From contig JACKGW010000010.1 in NCBI GenBank assembly GCA_020631815.1, positions 1 to 64,000 of the forward strand: DNA of 64,000 bases, written 5' to 3'. Made by a program: the position numbers and the translations under genes. Below, one piece after another: positions 24,642 to 32,877 of the stretch (its first letter is position 1; each line of letters begins with the position of its first letter). Below the pieces are notes generated by a model. That model searched no databases and was not told the origin of the DNA. It saw nothing but the letters and a program-made list of their open reading frames with translations. This stretch comes from Planctomycetota bacterium. Its GTDB lineage: Bacteria > Planctomycetota > PLA2 > JAEUHO01.

Positions 24642-26912
24642 TCAGGGCAGCGTCTGGATCCACGCCTCGACGAGATCGCTGGCGACCTCGTCGACGAGAG
24701 CCGTTCCCAGGCGCGGCATGCCCAGCGTGTCGCGGCGACGCATGCGCAGCAGGAGCACGCTCGACGCGGGATCGCCGGCGTGCACGATCCACGGGTCCAT
24801 CAGCCCGAGGTCGCCTTGCTGGGGTCGCTCGTCCACGATGCCGGTGCCCGCAAGCGGCACGTCGTGGCGCAGGTCCACGTTGCCGGGCGCCGGGCCACCG
24901 GGCAGGTGGCACATCGCGCAGTTGGACGCGAAGTACGCGCGGACCCGGGCCTCGAGCGTGGCGCCGACGTCGCCGGGCTCGGCCCAGGCGGCATACGCCG
25001 TGACGTCGCCGATGTCCGTCGTGAAGAGCCCGATGTGATTCCACGCACGCAGCTGGTCGTCGGTGGCGGCGGGGTACGCCACTTCGCGGTGCAGCTGCCC
25101 CGTGCGTACGCCCAGCACGATGCCGGCTGCTTGCGTGTGGCACTGGAAGCAGTCGCTACGGCTCGGGTAGGTCCACGTCTGCTCGCGGGTGCCACCCGGA
25201 GCATCCAGGTCCTCCACGTCGAACGTCTCGGTCTCGCGCTCGTCGATCAGGTCCGCATCGCTTCCGTCGCTGCGCCAGCGGTACGTGGTGCCTTCCCAGC
25301 CTTGGCTGCCCAACCGCAGCACGCGGGTCTCGAGACGCTTGGCCGAGCCGACGTCCCCGGGCACGAGATCGATCTCGAAGTGCTTCACGAGCACGGTGCC
25401 CTGCGGGAACGACCAGGGACCGCTGGGGTCGAACGCGATCTGCGTCGAGCCGGGCAGGCCGATCCAGCGCCGCTTGCGCGCGCCGTCGCTCCAGAGCGGG
25501 CTGTTGACCTCGTAGGGCACCAAACCTGCGGCGGGCGTCAGCGTCGCGAGGTTCGTGAACAGCCCCGTCGCCGAGAGCGTCGCGGGATACGGCGGCGGCG
25601 GGGTGCCGCCCGAGGGCTCGCGGAAGCGGTGCAGCGTGCCGTTCAGGCTCACGGCGTACAGCTCGCCGCGCTCGTCCTCGCCGAACGAGACGAGGCCCGA
25701 GAGACTGGCCACCTGCTGGACCTGCACGACCTGGATGCCGTCGTGGACGAGTGCCCAGATGCGACCGCTGCCGTAGTCGCCGTGGACGTAGCTGCCGCGC
25801 AGCGTGGGCACGTCGTCACCCCGGTAGACGTGTCCCCCGATGACCGTGGTGCCGAGGTTGCGCCCGTAGTCGCGTACCGGTGGCGTGACGGGCACGGCGG
25901 GAACCGTGCCGGGGTCCAGGTACGAGAGGCTGCCTTCGTACAGCCGCCAGCCTTGGTTGGACCCGCGCGTGACGAGGTCGATCTCCTCGCGCTGGCCCTG
26001 GCCGACGTCGCCCAGCCAGAGCGCGCCCGTGGCCCGGTCGAAGGACCAACGCCAGGGGTTGCGCAGGCCATAGGCCCACGTCTCGGGACGGACACCCGCG
26101 ACGCCGACCCACGGGTTGTCGGCGGGCACGCCGTAGGGCTGGCCCGAGGGCGGGTTGCGCGGGTCGATGCGCAGCATGGAGCCGAGCAACGTCGAGCGGT
26201 CTTGTCCGTTGCGCTGCGGGTCGTCGCCCGACCCGCCGTCGCCGAACGCGAGGTAGAGGTAGTCGTCGGGCCCGAACAGCAAGGTGCCGCCGTTGTGGTT
26301 GCCGTACGGCTGACCGAGCTCGAGCACGATCGACGCGCTCGCCGTGCTGGCCACGGGCGGAGCCCCGGCGCCGGCGAACGTGGCCGTATAGCGCGCGACC
26401 ACGCCGCGCCGCGGTCCGGCGGCGGAGTAGTGCACATAGAACTGGCCCGCGTGCGGGCTGGCCGCCACCGCGAACTCCGGATCGAAGGCGATGCCCAGCA
26501 GGCCTTCCTCGTTGTGCGAGCGGCTGACGGGGCCGCCGGCCACGCTGCGCAGGTCCAGCACCGTGGAGACGCTGCTCGTGGCGTCGTCGTTGCGGAAGGC
26601 GAGGACGCGGCCGTCCTGCTCGAGCACGATCATCCACGACGTCCCGTCGGGTGCCGGCGCCACGCCGACGTAGACGGGGCGCGAGAAGGACAGCGACGGA
26701 TAGGCGCGCACCAGGTCCACGGGGCCGGGCTGCGGGAGACCATCCGGAAAGCCCAGGGTGGCCAGGGTCACGCGCTGCGTGAGGCCGAACGGTGGGCCGA
26801 AGGAGGGCGGCGTGGTGCCCCCACCGCCCCCTCCGCAGGCCAAGAGCAGCACCGGCAGCGCCAACAGGGCGAACAGCACGAGAGGCAGACGTCGGCGAAC
26901 CAGGTGGGGCAA
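24642..26912 (-). CDS. Lipoprotein with sugar-dehydrogenase-type propeller and two c-type haem sites
   Basis: About 756 residues from a TTG at 26912 (GGAG eight bases upstream; no ATG fits, and the longer frame runs under the next gene). LLALPVLLLAC is a lipobox, giving a lipidated cysteine followed by glycines. Residues about 60-430 are a GSDH/PQQ-dependent sugar-dehydrogenase propeller (EEGLLGIAFDPEF, YLAFGDGGSGDD, WAYGLRNPWRWSFD). Two haem motifs, CFQCH and CAMCH, lie near residues 585 and 665. The whole matches the TIGR03806-like family common in planctomycetes and proteobacteria. It probably oxidises a sugar or polyol at the outer or inner membrane surface and passes electrons to cytochromes. 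It converges with lpxD. Confidence 0.88.
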   Translation of the reverse strand: MPHLVRRRLPLVLFALLALPVLLLACGGGGGGTTPPSFGPPFGLTQRVTLATLGFPDGLPQPGPVDLVRAYPSLSFSRPVYVGVAPAPDGTSWMIVLEQDGRVLAFRNDDATSSVSTVLDLRSVAGGPVSRSHNEEGLLGIAFDPEFAVAASPHAGQFYVHYSAAGPRRGVVARYTATFAGAGAPPVASTASASIVLELGQPYGNHNGGTLLFGPDDYLYLAFGDGGSGDDPQRNGQDRSTLLGSMLRIDPRNPPSGQPYGVPADNPWVGVAGVRPETWAYGLRNPWRWSFDRATGALWLGDVGQGQREEIDLVTRGSNQGWRLYEGSLSYLDPGTVPAVPVTPPVRDYGRNLGTTVIGGHVYRGDDVPTLRGSYVHGDYGSGRIWALVHDGIQVVQVQQVASLSGLVSFGEDERGELYAVSLNGTLHRFREPSGGTPPPPYPATLSATGLFTNLATLTPAAGLVPYEVNSPLWSDGARKRRWIGLPGSTQIAFDPSGPWSFPQGTVLVKHFEIDLVPGDVGSAKRLETRVLRLGSQGWEGTTYRWRSDGSDADLIDERETETFDVEDLDAPGGTREQTWTYPSRSDCFQCHTQAAGIVLGVRTGQLHREVAYPAATDDQLRAWNHIGLFTTDIGDVTAYAAWAEPGDVGATLEARVRAYFASNCAMCHLPGGPAPGNVDLRHDVPLAGTGIVDERPQQGDLGLMDPWIVHAGDPASSVLLLRMRRRDTLGMPRLGTALVDEVASDLVEAWIQTLP

Positions 26913-26992
26913 GCGGGTCTCCGGGCCCCCCCCGGGGCACGGCGAGCATAGCCCGGGGTCGTGGAATCGACCGCCCGCCGGCGATGTTCCGT

Positions 26993-27832
26993 TCAGTCGA
27001 AGATCTCGGCCATGGCCTTGGAGTCCTGCTCGCGGTGGGGAGCGTCGAGGTCGTTCCAGGCGACGGCCGCAGCCACGGCGTAGAGGCTCAGCAGGGCGCC
27101 TTGGATCACGGCGAAGATGACCGGCACCTCGTGGGCGCGAGAGCCCCAGAACACGGGTCCCCGCAGCCACCGCGCCGAGACGCCGAGCGCCAAGGCGGCC
27201 AGCGTGCCGAGCAGGAAGTAGCCGCCAAGCATCAGCACCGTGTTGTGGCGCGTGAGACGCATGCTGGCCCGGAAGCTCGTCGCCAGGAACGTCCGCCTCG
27301 TCACCAAGATCACGGGAGCCAGCGAACACCGGACCTGGATCACGAGCCCCACGACAAGCAACATCCACATCAAGAACGCGCCGCTGTCGGTCACCGTGAG
27401 CAGGACGGTGGGCAGCGACGTGAGCACGCCGAGCCCCAGCACGGCGACGTAGACGAGGGGAAAGCGCAGGATGGCCTGCTGCCACGCCTCGGACGAAGGC
27501 CAGCGCTCCCGTCGTAGAGCCGCAGGTGCCAGCACGGCCGCGAGCGTCACGACGAGGCTCGGCGGGACGAGGCCCAAGGCCGCATACAGCCAGGCGCCGC
27601 CCGCCTCGCTCCCGAACGGCAGGGGCAGCAGCAGGATGGGCGTGAACAGCTGGTAGGTCGTGGGCAGCAGGACGAGGGGCGCGACGGCGACGGGCAGCAG
27701 GATCCAGCTGCGCCGCACGAAGACGCGCAGCGTCGCGCCGAGCCAGGGCGCCAAGTGCAGTGCGTACGGAATGCGCGAGCGCAGACCTCGCCGATGGGCC
27801 ACGGGTGCGGGCGGACGCTGCTCGTCGTTCAC
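26993..27832 (-). CDS. Multi-pass membrane protein, YciC/GPDPase-membrane-domain-like, copy 3
   Basis: 279 residues with six hydrophobic segments. The region TSFRASMRLTRHN followed by a helix is the pattern of a large group of bacterial membrane proteins (YciC, DUF975, glycerophosphodiesterase membrane domain) in which a short amphipathic S..LT.G stretch precedes the last helices. The protein ends AMAEIFD, similar to the ends of the two upstream genes. The ATG at 27832 shares ATGA with the upstream stop. It is the last of three tandem relatives; the function is unknown. Confidence 0.78.
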   Translation of the reverse strand: MNDEQRPPAPVAHRRGLRSRIPYALHLAPWLGATLRVFVRRSWILLPVAVAPLVLLPTTYQLFTPILLLPLPFGSEAGGAWLYAALGLVPPSLVVTLAAVLAPAALRRERWPSSEAWQQAILRFPLVYVAVLGLGVLTSLPTVLLTVTDSGAFLMWMLLVVGLVIQVRCSLAPVILVTRRTFLATSFRASMRLTRHNTVLMLGGYFLLGTLAALALGVSARWLRGPVFWGSRAHEVPVIFAVIQGALLSLYAVAAAVAWNDLDAPHREQDSKAMAEIFD

Positions 27833-28656
27833 GCGAAGACCTCGCCCAGGTCGTCAGCCTCCTCGGAGGTGGCCTCGCTTCGACGCTCCTCGTAGATCAC
27901 GGCACCACCGTACGCAAGCAGGAGGCACGCCACGAGCATGGGGATGCCGCTGACGGCGCCCTGGAGGACGGGATGCACGGCCCCTAGCGCATGGAAGAAG
28001 AGGTTGAGGATCGCGCCGACGGGTACGAGCAGGAGGATCCACGAGAAGACCTGGAGCGAGATCGCTCGACGGAGGCCGCGGCTCGTGGTGAACGCCTCGC
28101 GCACCGCCGCGAGAGGGCCGAGCCGCCTGCGTGCGGCGGCCACGGGCGCCATGAGCAGCATGCCCGCAAGCGCGAAGCCGAGGATCATGGCCGCGCTCAT
28201 GAGGATCGCGGTCACGAGGGGGCTCGATCGTGGACCCAAGCGCACCACGAGGAAGCCGGGGAGAAAGGGCAGGACGGCGAGTGCGCACGCTGGCAAGAAG
28301 GCGTAGGGCCAGGCCCGCAGTGCGCGCTTGCTGCTCGCGAGCAGCCTCGGGCGCCGGCCGGCACGTGCAGGCTGCACGCTGGCGCTGGCCAGGGCGAACG
28401 CCATGGTCCACACCAGAAGCCAAGGCCCGACGAGGAAGTGGACCGACGCGGTTCCCTCCTGACTCGACAGGCTCAGGGTGGGGAGCTCGTAGGCGTCCCA
28501 GGCGGCGTGGACGACCAGCAGCCCGATCCCCCAGGGCACCCAGACCTGCAGGGTGCGCCACAGGGCGACGAAGGTCGTGCCGAACCACGTCACCGTGGGG
28601 GCGTTGCTTCGAGGCAGGGGAGGTAGCCGTGAGGCCCTGTCGCGTCCCCGAGGCAT
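27829..28656 (-). CDS. Multi-pass membrane protein, YciC/GPDPase-membrane-domain-like, copy 2
   Basis: 275 residues with about six membrane helices. AVREAFTTSRGLRRAI is the counterpart of the LT.G element seen in the neighbours, and the C-terminus DDLGEVFA matches LADVFA and MAEIFD of the other two. It is less similar to them in the first half. The start follows the upstream stop by 21 bases and its stop overlaps the next start. The three proteins may form one hetero-oligomer, but this is inference from order alone. Confidence 0.77.
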   Translation of the reverse strand: MPRGRDRASRLPPLPRSNAPTVTWFGTTFVALWRTLQVWVPWGIGLLVVHAAWDAYELPTLSLSSQEGTASVHFLVGPWLLVWTMAFALASASVQPARAGRRPRLLASSKRALRAWPYAFLPACALAVLPFLPGFLVVRLGPRSSPLVTAILMSAAMILGFALAGMLLMAPVAAARRRLGPLAAVREAFTTSRGLRRAISLQVFSWILLLVPVGAILNLFFHALGAVHPVLQGAVSGIPMLVACLLLAYGGAVIYEERRSEATSEEADDLGEVFA

Positions 28657-28677
28657 GGGACCTGTCCGCCCTCGCCG

Positions 28678-29568
28678 TCAGGCGAAGACGTCGGCAAGCT
28701 GCTTGGAGCTGACGCCTTCCTTGCTGACGCGCAGGTCGCGGTAGGCGACGGCGGCGAAGATGGCGCCGATGGCGGTCGTCGCGATGTCGACGGGGGCGGT
28801 GGCCCACAGCCAGGTGCGGGCCGGGGAGAAGTCGGTGGCGACCATTCGGTCGAGGTCGATGCCCGTCAGCTTGCCCACGACGAAACGGGCGACCGCGGCA
28901 AGTATCCCGAGCAAGAACAGGCCCGCGAACAGGGACAGGCGCTGTCCCTTCGTCAGTGTGGCGCTGCGCCGCAGCGAGGTCGCGGGGTCCGTCCTCTCGG
29001 CCACCGCCACTTGCGGTCCGAGAAACCACGCGAAGAAGACCATGACCCCTGGGATGAGCAGGAGCAGAAGCAGGAACGGCATGCGACCCAGCGCGAGGAA
29101 CGCGATCACGCCGATGCCCGCGAACACCAGCAGCATCAAGAGCACGGTGCCCAGGGCGCCAGGCAAGCGGGCGAACGACGCGGCGAGCGAGCTCCCGATG
29201 CGAACGCGCTCACCCTCCAGGTGGACAAGCGTCGCGTGGGTCGTGAAGACCTGCACGAGAAGGGTCAGCAGGAAGCCCATCACCGTGATCACGATCTGGG
29301 TCGTTTGCATGTCCTTGGCGAACTTCTGGTAGTCCAGCAAGGTCGCGTCGGCGGGGATGTCCGCAAACTTGTGAAGCGCGTAGAAGTGCACAGGGGCGTG
29401 CGCGACGACGCCGATCAGCAACCACAGGGGGAGGTACCGCACGAAGATCGAGAAGGAACGGGACAAGGCTGTTCCCACCGAGAACTGCACGCGTACTCGA
29501 CTGGATCTCCGCGCAACAGGTGCCCGGCGGTCGGTGTCGTCGTCAGGCGTCTCGCGGCCCGTGTCCAT
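28678..29568 (-). CDS. Multi-pass membrane protein, YciC/GPDPase-membrane-domain-like, copy 1
   Basis: 296 residues from the ATG at 29568, chosen because GGAGGA stands about seven bases before it; the frame could start 16 residues earlier. A hydrophilic N-terminus of about 30 residues is followed by six helices. LRRSATLTKGQRLSLFAG is the clearest family element, and AVAYRDLRVSKEG near the end is also typical for this group. The protein ends KQLADVFA. There are 109 bases between it and lysS, so it may have its own promoter. The function is unknown. Confidence 0.8.
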   Translation of the reverse strand: MDTGRETPDDDTDRRAPVARRSSRVRVQFSVGTALSRSFSIFVRYLPLWLLIGVVAHAPVHFYALHKFADIPADATLLDYQKFAKDMQTTQIVITVMGFLLTLLVQVFTTHATLVHLEGERVRIGSSLAASFARLPGALGTVLLMLLVFAGIGVIAFLALGRMPFLLLLLLIPGVMVFFAWFLGPQVAVAERTDPATSLRRSATLTKGQRLSLFAGLFLLGILAAVARFVVGKLTGIDLDRMVATDFSPARTWLWATAPVDIATTAIGAIFAAVAYRDLRVSKEGVSSKQLADVFA

Positions 29569-29677
29569 TCCCTGGTCCTCCGCCACGCCGACCCCCAAGG
29601 CCGCGTGCGGGCGCAACGGTAGCCCGGCGGCCCGGCGGAGCGCACCCCCCTCGAGGGAATCCCCGGCCCCCCCCGGA

Positions 29678-31906
29678 TCAGCCGACGGGCTCTGCCTTCA
29701 AGGCCTCGATGGCCAGCTCGTAGAAGGCCTCGAGCGAGAGACCCAGAGCTGCACTGCGCTCGATCAAGTCCCGCTCGACGGTCGCGGCGAACTTGGGGTC
29801 GCGGTGACGCTTCACGGCGCTCTTCACCTTGAGGTCGGCCACGGCCTTGGACGGCAGGACCTGCGCGGCCGCGTGCAGCAGGCCGACCACGGCCTCGCTG
29901 GCCGAGAGCGCGTGGTCGAGCGCCGACGTGCACGTGATCCCCGTGCCCTCGAGGTTCTTGTCGTTGTGGGCGCAGATGGCGTGGATCGCCGCCGGATGCA
30001 TGCCCGCGTCGCGCAGCACCTCGGCCGCCACGAGGGTGTGGCGCTGCGGGTCCTTCTCGCGGTCGTAGTCGAGGTTGTGCAGCAGGCCGATCATGCGCCA
30101 GGCCAGCTCGTTGGCGCCGCGGTGGCGGGCGAGCGCCCCCATCACGACGCGCGTCATCTCCATCTGCCGGCGCAGGCTCGGCGTCTCGACCCACTCGTCG
30201 AACAGCGCGCGCGCCGTCGACTCGTCGATGCCGAGGTCGGCGACGTCGTCGGCTGCCGCCCCGGCGATGTCGGAAACGTCGATGGACGTGGCCGGCGAGC
30301 TCGGAACCGCCGATTCGACGGGCGCCGCTGCGGCCTCGCGCGTCGCCGTGCCCTCGTCCCCCTCGGGCGCGGCCTCCGCCCCGTGGCCCAGCGGCCGCAT
30401 GAGGGGGAAGAGCACCACTTCGCGGAGGTTGTCCTGGTCGGTCACGAGCGCGAGGAAGCGCTCCAGGCCCATGCCCCAGCCGCTCATCGGCGGCATGCCG
30501 TGCTCCATGCAGCGCAGGTAGTCCTCGTCGACCTCGAGCGCCTCGTCGTCGCCCCCGGCGCGGGCGGAGGCCTGCGCCTCGAAACGCTGACGCTGGTCGA
30601 TGGGATCCACCAGCTCGCTGTAGGCGTTGATGACCTCCCACGTGTTGACGACCAGCTGGTAGCGGTCGGTGCGTAGCGGTGCGACGTCGCTGCGACGCGC
30701 CAGCGGCGACAAGTCGATCGGATGCTCCGTGACGAACACGGGGTCGATCAGCTTGGGGCGACTGACCTTCTTGTAGAGCAGGTCGATCAGCGTGCCGCGC
30801 CCGACGACGTCGAGGTCGTCGCGCTCGAGCCGGATCTTGGCGGCCTGGATGGCGGCCCGCAGCCCATCGGCCGTGGGATGCGCCTCCACGTCGATGCCGC
30901 AGTCGTCGCGGATGAGGTCGCGCATGGGCCGCACGGGCCACGGCGGCGTGAAGTCGATGGTGCGCCCGCCGTGCTCGATCACGCGCGAGCCCACGACCTC
31001 GTCGAGGAGGTGGAGCACGAGCGACTCGGTGAACGCCATGTTGTCGCGGAAGTCCCAGTAGGCCGCGTACCACTCGACGAGCGTGAAGTCCTGCAGATGC
31101 GAGGGGTCCATGCCCTCGTTGCGGAAGCAGCGGGCGATCTCGTAGACGCGATCCAGCCCCCCTGCCACGCACTGCTTGAGCCAGGTCTCGGGTGCGATGC
31201 GCAGCACGACGGGCAGGTCCAGCGCGTTGTGGTGGCTGTGGAACGGGCGGGCCAGGGCCCCCGACGCCTTGGTCTGCAGGACCGGCGTATCCACCTCTTC
31301 GAAGCCGTGGTCGTCGAGGTAGCGCCGCATCTCGCGCACGAAGCGGGTCCGCAGGCGGAAGCGCGCGCGCGTGTCCGGGTTGGACACGAGATCGAGGTAG
31401 CGCTCCCGTTGCCGCGCCTCGAGGTCGCCCAGGCCCTTCCACTTCTCGGGTAGCGGCCGGAGCGCCTTGGAGAGGAATGTCCACGACGTGGCGAACAGCG
31501 TGGGCTCGCCCTTCTTGGTGCGGCCGACGCGCCCCTCGACCCCGATGTGGTCACCGAGGTCCACGAAGCGGCTGAACCGCTCGATCACCTCGGCACCCAC
31601 GTCCTTCTCGTCGAGCGCGACCTGGCAGCGGCCCGAGCCGTCTTGCAGGTGGAGGAACACGAGGCGGCCGAAGGGCCGCACCGTCATGACGCGTCCGGCC
31701 GTCCGCACCAGCGGCGCGTCGGCCGCCGGTGTGCCGTCGGTGGCCTCGGCCGCTTGGCGCACGCCGACGAGGTCGTGCGTGCGGGCGAAGCGGTCGGCGT
31801 AGGGAACGGTGCCCTCGGCCTTGAGCGCTTCGAGCTTGGCCAAGCGCACGGCGCGCTGCTCGTCGAGGCCGCCTCCGCCGCCGACCGGGGTCCCGCTCTC
31901 CACCAT
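29678..31906 (-). CDS. lysS: Class II lysyl-tRNA synthetase fused to an HD-type domain with altered ligands
   Basis: 742 residues against about 500 for LysRS. Residues 20-150 form the OB-fold anticodon-binding domain (DGSGRCQVALD), then the class II core: RARFRLRTRFVREMRRYLD, motif 2 RCFRNEGMDPSHLQDFTLVE, and motif 3 GWGMGLERFLAL near 500. An acidic, alanine-rich linker (about 520-560) leads to a domain resembling stand-alone HDIG hydrolases: PSLRRQMEM, LLHNLDYD (610-616), HTLVAAEVLRDAG, AICAHND, VADLKVKSAVK. Where the stand-alone proteins have H in the first block and HD in the second, this has Q581 and H610-N611. The synthetase part should charge tRNA-Lys; the appended part is probably not a standard phosphohydrolase. 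It lies 26 bases after map. Confidence 0.9.
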   Translation of the reverse strand: MVESGTPVGGGGGLDEQRAVRLAKLEALKAEGTVPYADRFARTHDLVGVRQAAEATDGTPAADAPLVRTAGRVMTVRPFGRLVFLHLQDGSGRCQVALDEKDVGAEVIERFSRFVDLGDHIGVEGRVGRTKKGEPTLFATSWTFLSKALRPLPEKWKGLGDLEARQRERYLDLVSNPDTRARFRLRTRFVREMRRYLDDHGFEEVDTPVLQTKASGALARPFHSHHNALDLPVVLRIAPETWLKQCVAGGLDRVYEIARCFRNEGMDPSHLQDFTLVEWYAAYWDFRDNMAFTESLVLHLLDEVVGSRVIEHGGRTIDFTPPWPVRPMRDLIRDDCGIDVEAHPTADGLRAAIQAAKIRLERDDLDVVGRGTLIDLLYKKVSRPKLIDPVFVTEHPIDLSPLARRSDVAPLRTDRYQLVVNTWEVINAYSELVDPIDQRQRFEAQASARAGGDDEALEVDEDYLRCMEHGMPPMSGWGMGLERFLALVTDQDNLREVVLFPLMRPLGHGAEAAPEGDEGTATREAAAAPVESAVPSSPATSIDVSDIAGAAADDVADLGIDESTARALFDEWVETPSLRRQMEMTRVVMGALARHRGANELAWRMIGLLHNLDYDREKDPQRHTLVAAEVLRDAGMHPAAIHAICAHNDKNLEGTGITCTSALDHALSASEAVVGLLHAAAQVLPSKAVADLKVKSAVKRHRDPKFAATVERDLIERSAALGLSLEAFYELAIEALKAEPVG

Positions 31907-31932
31907 GGCCGCCTCCCAGGCCCGCCGGCCGT

Positions 31933-32754
31933 CTAGCCCACACCGAGGTCGAGCGTGGCCCCCGGGGACAGCGTGAGGATGTCCACGCCGTCCTCGGTCA
32001 CGCTGACGGTGTGCTCGAACTGCGCGCTCAAGGAGCGGTCGGCCGTGACGACGGTCCAGTGGTCCGAGAGCGTCATGCAGCGCCAGTCGCCCATGTTGAT
32101 CATGGGCTCGACGGTGAACGTCATGCCGGGGACGAAGACCTCGCCCGTGCCGGGGTCGCCCACGTGGCTGATGGTGGGCGGTCCGTGGAACACCTTGCCG
32201 ATGCCGTGGCCGGCGTAGGTGCGGACGACGCCGTGGCCACGGGCCTCGGCGAAGGTCTGGATGGCGTGGCCGATGTCACCGACGTGCGCCCCCGGGCGCA
32301 CCACCGCGATGCCGCGGCGCATGGCCTCGAACGTGTCGTTCACGAGCCGCCGCACCTCGGGATCGGCCTCGCCCACGATGAACGTGCGCGACGTGTCACC
32401 GTGGAAGCCGTCGATCACCGGTGTGACGTCGACGTTGATGATGTCGCCCTCGCGCAGGACCTGGTGCTCGCTCGGGATGCCGTGACAGACGACCTGGTTG
32501 ACCGAGGTGCAGCAGGAGCGCGGGAAGGGGTGGCGTCCACCTGCGGGGTAGCCCAGCGGGGCCGAGCGGCCGCCGCGGCGCTTGGTCTCCTCGGCCACGT
32601 ACGCGTCGATCTCGGCCGTGGTCAGCCCCGGCTCGATCATCCGCGCGACGTGGTCGAGCAGCCCGGCCGCGAACTGGCCGGCCACGCGCATCCCCTCCAC
32701 CTCCTCGGGCGTGAGGATCACGGCGCGTTCGGGCTTGCGGCGACGGCGGACCAT
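31933..32754 (-). CDS. map: Type I methionine aminopeptidase
   Basis: 273 residues from the ATG at 32754 (the longer frame adds only proline-rich residues). The five metal ligands are visible: aspartates in NVDVTPV and GFHGDTSRTF, histidine in YAGHGIG, glutamates in FTVEPMI and FEHTV. It removes the N-terminal methionine of new proteins. The first 20 residues are basic. It heads the operon with lysS, so two translation genes are together. The region upstream is divergent to the helicase gene. Confidence 0.95.
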   Translation of the reverse strand: MVRRRRKPERAVILTPEEVEGMRVAGQFAAGLLDHVARMIEPGLTTAEIDAYVAEETKRRGGRSAPLGYPAGGRHPFPRSCCTSVNQVVCHGIPSEHQVLREGDIINVDVTPVIDGFHGDTSRTFIVGEADPEVRRLVNDTFEAMRRGIAVVRPGAHVGDIGHAIQTFAEARGHGVVRTYAGHGIGKVFHGPPTISHVGDPGTGEVFVPGMTFTVEPMINMGDWRCMTLSDHWTVVTADRSLSAQFEHTVSVTEDGVDILTLSPGATLDLGVG

Positions 32755-32877
32755 GGACGGCGGGGCTCCGGGGGGGCCGGGGTTTGTAGCACGCACCCCA
32801 CCACTCCCCGTCGTTCAGGGGCGGGGCTGGACGCCCTGTCGGGCAGCGACGTCGGTGGGATGCGTAGGCTCGGGGTC

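Noticed and set aside
32011..32877. N-terminal extension of the helicase by about 290 residues
   Set aside because: This part of the frame lies antisense to map, whose metal ligands are complete; the helicase homology begins only after the ATG at 32878.
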